From contig JARCOQ010000016.1 in the NCBI GenBank assembly GCA_029207755.1, positions 6,372,501-6,436,500 of the forward strand: a stretch of 64,000 nt of DNA. The letters are read 5' to 3'. The notes below the pieces were generated by a model. The model was given only the letters and a program-made list of their open reading frames with translations, had not been told where the DNA came from and did no database searches. Origin of the DNA: Chamaea fasciata (Eukaryota; Chordata; Aves; Passeriformes; Sylviidae). This document shows positions 13,891 to 25,400 of this stretch, one piece after another. Position 1 is the first letter of the stretch; the number at the start of each line of letters is the position of its first letter. Both the position numbers and the translations under genes were made by a program.

Positions 13891-16800
13891 TACCAAAACA
13901 AAACACCAAAATGTGCACCAGCTCCGTGTAGGAAAGGATCACTGGCCCTGTGCAGCCACTTCTGAGGTGCTGCCTCTCCTGAAGTCACATAGAGGAGGGC
14001 AAAACCAGAAGGAAGCAGTAAAAAGAAGCAGAGATAGTAACAAGTATGAACATTCCCAAAACATTCCCATTGCATGTGCTCCAAATTCTTGACATTCAAA
14101 AGTCATGAAAGACATCAGGAGTTTTAATTCCTTTCTGTTTTTGCAGAAGAAATGATCAGTACCTACCAGAATCAACCAAAATGTGGCTTTGAATTCTAGG
14201 AGTAAAAGGGGAAATCCAAAGGTGCTGCTTTGTCCCACTATGAGATCATCCCATTACCTCCATCCCTCTGGAGATGAAAATTAACAGTTCTACCTGTAGC
14301 CACTGACACTTCATCCTGTCCCTCATGTGAGCAAAGGAACTCAGAAGAAAAGCTTCTCATTTTCTTCTCAAGTCAGCTTTCTGCTGATGGAGCTTCAGAA
14401 ACATTTTCAAACCAGTTCTGAGCAAAGGACCAGAGAATTTAGATTGGGAAGGGGAAAAGCTCAAGGTTTAGGTCACAAGCCCCACTATGACTTCCAGCAG
14501 CACAAAGCCAAAAGCTCCCCTTTATCTCCATTTCACACTCAGGTGAGGAGAGAAGCCACTCCTGATGCCAGAGCCACCAAAAGCCCCAAAAGTCCTCCTG
14601 CAAAACCAGTTATCCATTCACAGGATAACGCACTGAGCTGCTGAATTTATATGCAGCAACAGAACCATGTAAGGATCAAATAAAATTAATTCTGTCTAAT
14701 AACAAATTAATTGTCCATGCCAACCTCTAATGTCTCCATCATCAAATGAATTTCCATGTTATTTACCCACCACAACTTCCCATGGGGAAGGAGAAAGACA
14801 GCTGCTTAGATTAAACAGTGAAACAGAAGAGCCTCCTAGACAAAGAATCTTTTCATTTTCTAAATGATTGCTCTACTCCAAAACGTCTTTGGAGAAATAA
14901 TGTTATTTTTTTTATCCTTTTCACAAAACCAAGATGCAAACTGCCTGATTTGATGCTGCTATTTCATTGTCTCAGAACTGCATGCACCAGCTTCTAGTGG
15001 CAAGGAGAAAGAGGCTCATGCAGAAATAATGTTCCCATTACAAGAAAAATAAATTGTCAATAGACCTAAGGAAGTTATTTTTCTCATTTTATATTATTTG
15101 AGGCACGGATCACTGTAGCCCTCACCTTTTATTTATCGACAACAGGAACATCTTTAAAAGGCAACAAACAAAACCCACTTTATGGATAAAACTAGGCTAT
15201 AAATTCTTCCAAAAGACCAAAAAAGGGACATATGCTGTTAGATCCCCACTGCTCTTATTTTGCAATCTTATTTTAATGCCTCCAAAACATCAAAAGTTGT
15301 CCAGTTTGACCACACCACAGAGCACCCCTCAAAATCATCATCTAATGAACAGGTTTTTCTGGGAAATAAAAGCAAGCTTTCCCTAACAGCAATATCAATG
15401 TTCCATGTACTTGAACAATCTACTGTGATGCCTAAGGACTGTCCAAGCTTAGGAAACCAGCTCTGAACAAAAAGCTGATCCATTTAATCCTGGAGAAGTC
15501 CTGGGAAGAGAAAGGCAAAAGAGGAGAAAGATTTGCAGTAACTTGGGTTTTTGACCCGATCAGTCCAACGATTCACTATTTTTGATGAGATAAGCAGTGG
15601 CAAAAGACACAACAGACCTTTTAGACAGCAGCTGAAGTGTTTTTGTCACCCAACACAATTCTTGTTTGGATGAGGGTTTGAAAGGTTATTACTCACAGGG
15701 TTGTCATAGGATAACCACCCAGTAACGTTTCTGTTATTGTATATTTATATTTGTACTGGGAAATCTTCGCTAGAAGCCAACAGTAGGACTGTGGTCAGAC
15801 TTAAAAGAGTTACCAAGATCACAGAGTGGTCCTACCAAAATTCTGCCCTGACTGTCCATGCAGCCACAGAGGAAAACAAAAATCTGAGCACAGCAAAACC
15901 ACGGGGCACGACCTGCAAGAAATCTTTCAAAAGCGAGCAGGATCTATCAAACTGATGTAATTTATCCTGGCTGCAATGGTTTTTCTACACAGAGAAGATT
16001 AGGAGCAACGGAGTCGCTCTTCCAAAGCAGAAACAAAACAACTTCTAGTTAAGAAATGAAGCAGATGGCCTGTGTAGATTAAAGAGAAGGTACAGAGCAA
16101 TGCACGAGCAAACCGCTGTGCCCAAATCCCACAGTAATTACCGCGGCGGCGGCGGCTCACTAATGATGCTGTGCCTCTGAACTGGGACAAATTAACACAA
16201 AGACACACATGCTAGTGACTTGCAGCCCAAGGGAAGGTGAATGTTGTGGGGAGTCAGACATTTAAGGCAATCACGACAGATTAAATGCTGCAAGGTAGAG
16301 GCAGGCGACATGCAGCCCCAAGAGGAAAGGGGCATGAGAAAGAATGTGCTCCTCATCTGTCCCAGAAAACAAAATGAAAATGAAAACTGATGTTCTACAA
16401 ACATCCATTGTACAGACCCTTCCTCATCCCACTTGTTTTTCAGTATCTTTACCATTACTCTATTTCCCTCAAACTCCTGTAAAGGCTGCAGATCAGAATC
16501 CCTGTCACTGGGATTGATCCTCAGTTAGGATAAACCAGCACCACCTGGCCCAGGGGTTGTGTTGGTTCAAGTGTGAGCTTCCATGAAGCAAAACTGTTTG
16601 AAACTGCACCCCCTGCATTGACTTTTCACTCCCAAACATCGTGAGCTGTCAGAGAGCTCCAGAGCATCTGGAGTGGATGCCTAATGAACACTGCAGTTTT
16701 CCCCACTGAGAGGAATGGCAGCTAACATCCCATTCCAATAAGTTCAGGCTGTTTAGCCTGTGGTAGCAGCTTATTTGCTTGGACCTCTGGGAATGGAGGT

Positions 16801-17289
16801 GCAGTTTCCAGTGTGGCTTTTTTGGATATTATTGATGCTGACTTTTCTGGGCTTCAAGATGTGGCAGGCAGTAAGAGTCTGCCTAGCCTGGGCCAGCGGA
16901 GAGCAATTCAATATTATTTTGTACTTCGGATGGTTTTAAGCTAATGAAGGTCCTATTCTTTTTTATAACTCCCCATGCAAATGTTAATTTTTAATAAACT
17001 TTGCCCAAGTAGGATTTAAAGCTTATCTCACAAGACATATTTAGAGCAGTGCCATGGTGAAGTAATTCTGGGAAAAAAAAAATATGTACAGCTGAAAATA
17101 GGATATTTCTGCATGCTTGCTTCAAAGGCTACCAAGAGTTTTTTTGCAGAGACTTGTCATCAGACTAGTCATTGTGCAGGACTGGAATTATTAATTAACA
17201 GCCCAAACCTGTGCCTCTCACGTGCTACAGAGGAACACCATCATCACCATGAGCTCTGTGCTGCACGTCAGTGACAAAGACAACCCCCA

Positions 17290-17442
17290 GTGACATCCCT
17301 GGAAGTGCTCAAGGCCAGGCTGGATGAGGCATTGAGCAGCCTGGTCTAGTGGAAGGTGTCCCTGCCCACGGAAGGGGGTTGGAATGAGTTTCATGGAGTT
17401 TTAAGGTTTCTTCCAACCCAAACCATTCCGTGGTTCTGTGAT
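17290..17442 (+). mobile_element. CR1 LINE 3'-end fragment
   Basis: The stretch contains, in order, the hallmarks of avian CR1 3' ends: CCAGGCTGGATGAGGC, GAGCAGCCTGGTCTAGTGGA, AGGTGTCCCTGCCCA, GGGGGTTGGAATGAG, then TTCCAACCCAAACCATTC and an imperfect terminal repeat TTCTGTGATG. No reverse-transcriptase part is present, so this is a typical 5'-truncated dead copy. It lies antisense to MAD1L1. The pieces are diverged from one another and from the usual consensus, as expected for an old insertion. Confidence 0.9.
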
Positions 17443-17729
17443 GTGGGAAGGCTGGTGGTAATGGAGAGGGTGGGAAGAGCAGGCAGATTTTGTTTAAACT
17501 TCCCAGGGTTGGAAGGGTTGAGCTGATGCTGACAGCAGCACGTGGACTGAGCAAGAGGCTTGAGTGTCACCAGGCTTCCTCTGCTGGTAGGATGGAGCTG
17601 CTCTGATGGAAACCTTGCACAGGCTGCTTAGCACAAGCCAGGCTGGCAAATCAGCAGGAAAGAGGAACACTGTGCCCTGCTGGGATCTGACTGAAGAGGG
17701 CTTTAAAAAGGTGCTGTTGCCGAGGGACA

Positions 17730-18015
17730 ACAAACAGCTCGTTACATATCCGTGCTCAAGACCCTATAATCAATTCAAAATAATTAAGTTTAATCATATG
17801 AATGGCAGAAGGAGCTCTACGCACTGTTTTCAAAACCTGTTAAACGTTCTCTCTTTAAATCTCTAATCCCCACAGCCTTGTTTCTGTCCATCAGAAGTTA
17901 ATTACGGGAGAGAGTTTCAAAATGCATTAAGAGCTATCACATATCCGGGGTCATTTGCGCCGAAGACAGGGAAATACATTAATGGAAATGGTGCTGTGAG
18001 CATCTGAGCTTCTCT
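17730..18015. promoter_or_regulatory. Candidate conserved or regulatory non-coding block
   Basis: Seen: many ATTA-type words (AAAATAATTAAGTTTAATC, GTTAATTACGGG, ACATTAATGG) mixed with about eight CpGs (TACGCA, AACGTTC, TCCGGGG, GCGCCGAAG). No repeat or coding features are present. It lies about 290 bases after a CR1 tail. Regulatory function is inference. Confidence 0.3.
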
Positions 18016-21000
18016 GCAGCGTTCACAGATTCAAGGACACAACTTGTGGCCTCTCTTTTCCATCATCAGAACCATTCAAAAAGCTAAAGCTCAAAAACCA
18101 CATCGTTAACAAGCCAGACTTCTTTAGTTCTTTCATTTGCTAATTTTTATTTATATGTACACAAGACTAAGTACTGTGCATCACTTCTTTCCCCACAACA
18201 CTGCTCTTGTCAGCACCTGCATTCAACCAGTCCATAGAAGTTTCCAAGAGGGAAGAAAAATACTGCTGGAAAGCTCTCTCAACCATCAGAATTTGCCTTG
18301 TATTTCACAGCTCTCTTGGGACATCTCATTGAGAAATTAAACCTTTGACTTTGGGAAATGAATCCTTTCCTAAGCATAGGTCATCAACAGATGGCAGCAT
18401 ATAGAAAAGATATTGCATCTGAAATATTCATGTTGTTTGCTGCTCTAAGTTGCTACTTTACTTTGGATCTTGAGGGATGACACCCAAAAATTTAAGCCAA
18501 ACTTGGTTTTGGAATCCTTGCTGTGCTCTAATTTAAGCTCCAGAAATCAAAATAACATAAAATTTTGATTTAAAAAAAAAAAGCCACCACACTGACATCA
18601 AATTCTTACCTCATTACTTGAAGCTCTTTTTATCTATATCTTTAAAATTACCTTCTGCTCCCAATACCCACATCCATCACCAAGAATCACAAAGTCGGAA
18701 GGTGAGGATGCAGAATGAAGGGCCTGTGACCCACAAATCAGACACACATGGGCACTGGAATTTTAGTTCCCGAAAAAGATTCATGTTCTCTTCCCAGCAG
18801 CAAGGAATGGTAGCATTGAGCTAAATACCTTAGAAATCCATATATTTACAGGTCTCAGAAAAGGGGCATGGCATTAAGTAGCAAAATCTACATGTAAAGC
18901 CTGAAAAAGACTTTTTTTCCCTCAACTCTTTTCTAGTAAAAAAAATGTTCAGCCTTAATTCTCACCACAGAAAGTATTCATATTCTCAGCACATGGAACC
19001 TATTAAACAAATGCCCTTTATTGGTGAAGAGTCCCCGCATGATGTGGCTCCACTATAGTCTCAAAACAGACCAACTTTTCTGACTGAATAGAAAGACCAT
19101 TTCTTAAACAGTAAAAGAAGTGTGGATCTCTTTCTAAAACAATGTAACAGAAATTAAAACTTCCCTTGAGCATGTGGCAAGTTAAAATTAAATATTCCAC
19201 TTGATATACAAAATAGAAACCTCCCTCACACAAAGTTCAACATAGATGAATGGCAAAAAAAAGTGCATACACATATCACTGGCAGGAAAAGCTTGAGAGT
19301 ACTTCCCTCTTCTTCTTAAATGTTTTCATATTTGCCCAAAAACAATACTGAACACATAAAAATCAGGAGTCTTACCATTTGCGTAACAGAGATGAGCATC
19401 ACAAATTAAAATACTTTATGTTTTAAGCACTGGTTGTCATTTCCATTTGTCAGAGCTCCTGCAAACCATGTTGTGTTGGCCCTGCCAGGGACAAGTAAGG
19501 GACAAGGCATCTGCTCCATGTGTGCCCCTTCAGTAAATTCTGGGTGCTCATTGTTTTTTCTGAGCACCCATCTGAAATTCTCCCAAACACACAGCAGAGA
19601 TGCTGAAACAACACTGGTTTCCTCTGGAATGGGGAGTCAAGAATGAATTATTCTCTGAATTATTCTGACCTGCACAGGCCTGGGTAACAAGCCTTTAGCA
19701 GCATCTCCCCAGACACCGGGGACAGCTTTTCCCTGGTGTAGCTCAGATGACATTCACAGAACCAACAACAGGGAGGAATTCAGCCTGAGGCTTGTTGCAC
19801 AGCAGCATTTCATCTTGGTCAGCCCACCAGCCTGGCTAAAGAGAGGATTTGGGATATCAAATACAAGAGAAAACCTCAAACACCCAAATCCCAGAGTATC
19901 TGTGGCCTGACATCCCTTTCAGGGCATCTTTTAAGGAAGCTGTGCTACCAAGGCAGGAGCAAGCAGGGGATCAGTCGTGACTTTTCAGTGTGGGTGACCT
20001 TCTCCCCCTGCCTGCCCCCAAATGAGTCTCCAAAAAAGGGTGTTTGGTTTTTTTTCCCCTTTCCCTCATCTTTTAACTCTTTCACAAAATGTCACGCTGA
20101 TTTTCAAGGCCACAGAACAGCCACCTGACATCTGACAGTAAGACCATCATGTTTTCCACTAGGAAAACCACAAAAGGATAAAATGAAGAGAAAGGCTAAT
20201 GCCAAAGAGCTGTTTCACAAAGGTCACACAGAACACAGGGATTCCAGCCTCAACTGCAGCCTGTAGTAAGGGGCACTTTGGGTTTGCTAAGCCACTCACT
20301 TTGTATGCCACCTGCACACTGGGGAACAAAAAACGACAGAAAACAAATCTGTCTTTAACTGCCCTTGGTCCTTAATTACCTTCAGCAACCTCAAACTATC
20401 TGAACTACCCTCAGCAGCTGACAAAACTCTTTTACCTGTGCTCAGCAATACAGATGGTTTTGACAGCTTTGTTTAAAAATGCAGACAGTGAGGTTTCCCA
20501 TTTTCCTAAAACATTAAACTCCCTCTTGAAGTGTAACCTGAGATCAATTATATTTCATCTGTTATGCGGCAGTTTTAATAAAGTGTTAAAATGAAAAATA
20601 TTGAAAAATTACAGGAGAAAATAATCCTCTGAAATAATGTGAAAATGGAATAGGGAAATAATAATGCAACTGGAGAAGAAAATTATCACACCCACTCTCA
20701 GTTTGCTTCCATGCTGAGCATCTCCTTTGCTTAATCTTTCTAAGAGGAGACAACAGTAGATTCCAGTCCCCACCAAAGTCTCTGCTCCCAGGTTTGTACT
20801 CCTAGTAAAGCTACTCACTACTTCTACAGGAAAGAACTTTCCTCTTTAGAATAAGACAGAAAAAAAAAAACCCCAAACTGTTAAATCTGCCTGTTTATAA
20901 AACTCCTTATGTAAAGATACTATAGTGAATGAAGTATTAAATTATGCAGTGTGAGATGTAATGGAGTGAATTATATTCAGTAAGATCACACATTACTGAA

Positions 21001-21052
21001 AATATGAAAAAGCTCTACTGCTGGCTTTCAGTTGTCAAGCTACACACACGAA

Positions 21053-21101
21053 CATATATATATATAGATATATATAGATATAGATATATATATATACATA
21101 T
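21053..21101. repeat. TA/GATA microsatellite
   Basis: Alternating TA dinucleotides are interrupted by GATATA and GATATAGATA units over about 48 bases. It is an imperfect compound microsatellite and a likely length polymorphism. Confidence 0.9.
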
Positions 21102-23083
21102 TTTGCTCATCTCATTATTTTCTACTGTCTCCATGTGTGATAACATGCCCAATGCTGACACTTGTCCTGTTCTCCCTGGAAGACCCTACATTAGCATGTA
21201 AATAGCTGGCAGATACGAGGAAATGAAAGCAAGGAATAGCTCTTTAATTAACTTTAATCCTCTGAAAATCCATACAGCAATCTGTTCTGACAGTTTTCTA
21301 CACAAGATCTTCTTAGGAGGTCCCTAAGTGCCGCCTGAGGATCACTGCCAGGCTGGAACGAGGAGAAAGAACGAACAAACCAGTTTTGGAGACAATATTT
21401 AGGCATTTTTTCTGCTGTTAAATGATGACTGGTGACTGCCATCTGGCATTATCAGAGCTGTCATTAGCCTGACTCTGGATGGGGAACAAAGGGATGCCAT
21501 AAGCGAGGCTCAGCACACATCCCACCCATCTGACAGCAGGCATGGAGCAGCCTCCTGCAGCTCCTCACAGCACACAGCCTGCACAGCCCAGCCCTCTGGG
21601 GCACCTTTTCTCAGCCCACACTTCACACAGCACCCTCAAGGTTGAAGGGCAAAGGAGTTTTCTTGTTGGAAGACTTGATAGCAGTACCCAGCCCTTCAAT
21701 CCTGAATGGCAAAATAGCTGGCAAGGCTGTAAAGGAGTGAGCTGAAATCGTTCCTCAGTGGCTTACAGCTTCCAAATGTAACAAGTGTTATTTATAATCC
21801 TCCATTACAAGGAAATTTCAAACAAATTTTGGTGTGGGGAAAAGAAAAAAAATCTAAGGCTAAATGGAAGGAGATGCAGCGGCACAGCTTTTGGCAACAT
21901 GAGATTGTCAAAGAACTCCTACCTGCAGGTTAGATTTAGCTCTGAAAGTGGTCTATTAGTCCCATTCCTATAAATTCATATTCTGCCAGTTGAACCATGC
22001 TAAGTATGAAGACTGCATGTCATCACAATTCCCCCCTCAATGTTATTAATGCTGTAATATCATGTGCAGACATCTCACTTAATTCATCACATCAGATTCC
22101 AGGGCTAAAACACACAGAAAAGATCCAGCGTGGCAACTTCAAAAACTTGGTGACTGATAATGCTCAGAAGAATGCATCCTTTTATGAATATGTGAGCATG
22201 AATTTCAATAAGATGACCTTTAACATGACAGATTCCAGCTGAAAAAAAGAAGGAAATCTCTACTGACAGATAAATTACTTAAGATGAAGGTGCTCCTTCT
22301 AAGATTTACCTTACACAGACTAGTCCTTATACACACTGATCACTAATCCTCTTTAAACTATGCTCTACTTCCTGCAGCTCTGAGATGTTCTAATCTGATC
22401 TAAATTTTCCAGACTAGAGAAACACCATAAAAAGTCCCCTTAACAGCTGTGAAGACAAATAAAAGGTGAAATTGGAATAAGTTCATAAAAACATCATGAT
22501 CACATCCAGGACTAGTTAGAAGATTGCTCTTTGGCCATCTGGCAACAGTACCTGGCACAGATAATGCCTGAACTATGGCCTCTCAGCTTATCTGGCTCCC
22601 TTTAAATAAATACGCAGCCACCAACCAGGTTGTTTCATAAAATCAAATAATAAAATGAAGCAACTCAAATAAATAAAATTTAATTATAAATTTTAAAGAG
22701 GCAAGAAAGAGGGGGAAAAAATCCACGAAGTAATACCCCAGAGGAGGTATAACGGATTTGAAATCTCCATCTGATCCTAGAGAACGGGACCACCCGGCTC
22801 CATACACTGCCCCCACAGCTGCACATTTCAGAGGCTGATTCATCTTCCAGACAGACAGGAGTGACAGCAGCTGTGATCCAGTCACACTTTTCTGGGAATA
22901 CAGTGATTTCTTTACTCACTGCAACACTGCTAAATCTCACAGGATATTCAGACACTTGTACAGGGAGAAGAGAATGAGCAGCTCCGAAATTGCTTCTTGC
23001 AATATGTGAAGTTGCAAGAGTATCTCATATCTTTAGGAAAATTTGAAATAAAATACATGTTTTTTTAACATTACCAGTTTCAT

Positions 23084-23151
23084 AAAGATGAAAACAAATA
23101 CAAATATCAAAACACTGAAAGATGAAAACAAATATAAATATCAAAACACTG
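23084..23151. repeat. Two-copy tandem duplication, period 34
   Basis: Copies at 23084-23117 and 23118-23151 both run AAAGATGAAAACAAATA, then AAATATCAAAACACTG, and differ at only one base (C or T). High identity suggests a recent duplication, possibly variable between individuals. Confidence 0.9.
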
Positions 23152-25234
23152 ATGAAAGCATAATGCTTGCATGATGCAAGAAAAGGTCATGTAAATGTAA
23201 AACATAATGGAGAATATCAAGTAAATAAAAGCCACAGTGATAACGTTAATTTGTATTTTAAAGGCAGACAAATTTCAACACCATGAAAACATAAAGCCCC
23301 GAACAAAGCTGAAATGGGCAGCTCCACGTACAGGGCAATCCTTTGAGTCCATCAGAGGCACAAGTGGCTGGAGCTGCACACTCTGACCCAGCAAAGATCC
23401 AGGCTCCAAAAAGAATCATCACAGCTCCTCTGCTCTACTTTATCCAGAGACCTGTGATAAAGGCAGCTGAATGCTTCAAGAAATTAAACTGCATTAAGAA
23501 GATATAATAATAATCTCAAAGCTGGATATTCACCCAAGACCAAAAAATAACAAAGGTGTTAACAGACAAAAGGAATAAAATGATTTATCATTAAAAATGG
23601 CTATCCTATAGGAGATACCAGACTGCAGACATCCTCCTCTGTTTTGAAAGCAGAGATAAGGTTGTTCTGGGAAATTAGAGCCATTGGCAAGGAAGTTTCA
23701 CCTGAACATTAAGCAAATTAGTTAAGAAGGTTCAGAATTCAAAGCATCTCTTTGAGTTGAGCATAACAAGATAAAACAGAGACAGATAAGCACTAGCTTT
23801 TGTGAAAGTAATTTAAACTGAACCAGTTGACAATTCTTTGAGGGAACTCACAGGAGAGTGAACCAGTGAACACAGGGTTTGAAAGTCTGTTTAAATGACC
23901 GAGCATCCCTGGGTTTTAATCATTACGTGAGAGCCAAATTCCTGCTGGTGGGAGCTGGCTGATGGAGGAGCACACCAGCCCTCCCTGCCATGCAAAGCAA
24001 TTAGCAGGAGGCTGCACTGAGGATTAGAGCCAGAAGTTTTCCTTCAGGATCGTTATAAGCGTAGTGGAACAGGGGCAAGCAGCAAGATGTGAGCTGACAA
24101 CATAAAATATTAATGTCAGCAGTGTCTAGAGACAAGGGTGAGGCGTTCTGGAGCACCTAAAAATATCAATAATGACACACGAGCGAAGGCTGATAAACAG
24201 ACTGAGCAAAATCACACACGAATGTAACTTAATGCAGAAGGGAAGGAGAAAACTTTAGATTTCACACAGTGTGCACACAAGCAGCTTTTACACCACAACC
24301 TCCTAGGGATTTGATTTTGACACGCTTGGAAGCTATGACATCCCTAGGGACGTGCCAGACAGAGCCCGCAGAGAGGAGGAAGGAAAAGGACTTCAGCCAT
24401 AACCTCCACAAACAAAACCACTTCAGCAACACAGCTCCAGGAAAAAATCAGATCCTTGTACTAACACAGGTTCACCACAATGATACCAGATGCTTCCAGG
24501 ATATGACAAGACTCAAAAGAAAAAGAAAATCAGTGAAATGTTGATACTAACACAGCAGAGCAGGCAGTGTCAGGGAATACACACACGTGCCGCAGCAAAG
24601 GGTTGGCCACCTGGAGGAAGGTCATTGTCACATAGGTGAGGCACAGAAAACTGCAGTCTGCGCTGGGGGACTTCATAAAAAACCAAACATTATCAGAAGG
24701 AGAGGCAGTGAAGATTTCACAGCTCTTCCACTGCACTCCTGTTTGACTTGGGCTCAAGTCTTCAGCTATTTCACCCAAGAATCTCTGTTCCCCATGCTCT
24801 TTTATAACTGAGATAACAGTGCTTCCCCACCTTATAGGAATGACAGAAGGAAAAAACCAGCTGTAGATATTGAGTACTGCTTAAATGTGAGTGGCAGTGT
24901 CATTCAGGTTCCCAAAATAGACAGCATTTAACCTTGATTAGCTGCTAAGAGCTCTCATAAGTCTACCAAGCATTGATATTTATAACACATTTAACTCCAG
25001 ACCAAGTCCCAGGACAAAAAAGAGAAAGGACAGGCAATGAATCAAGAAGGTTTCCCCCCCTCCCTCTCAGAGTTTCTTATCACTGCTTCTTGGGGGAAAA
25101 AACTGCCAGCAAAAAGAACTCATTGGTCTGCATGAATAAACCTTGTAAGTCCCAAAGCTGCCCCTGGGGAGGGCAGCAATCGTGCTCGTTACATCTGAAC
25201 AATGCAGCAAAATGAGAAGATACCATTTTTCCTA

Positions 25235-25400
25235 AGTTGTATTCGCATGAAGAATGTGAACTCTGTAATTTTCATTTAACGTTATTAGCCATCCTTTTAG
25301 CATATTGAAAGTTAATTACAAATCAAAACTTTTGATGCAGGTCGTTAGGCGCCCATTCATCCGCGCTGAGGCAGAGCCATGATCTCAGAGCAGTGGCTGA
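25235..25400. promoter_or_regulatory. Candidate conserved or regulatory non-coding block
   Basis: Seen: AACGTTATTAGCC and AAAGTTAATTACAAATC, then GTCGTTAGGCGCCC and CATCCGCGCTGAGGC, combining homeobox-like words with a short cluster of CpGs. No open frame or repeat is evident. Function is not demonstrated. Confidence 0.27.
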
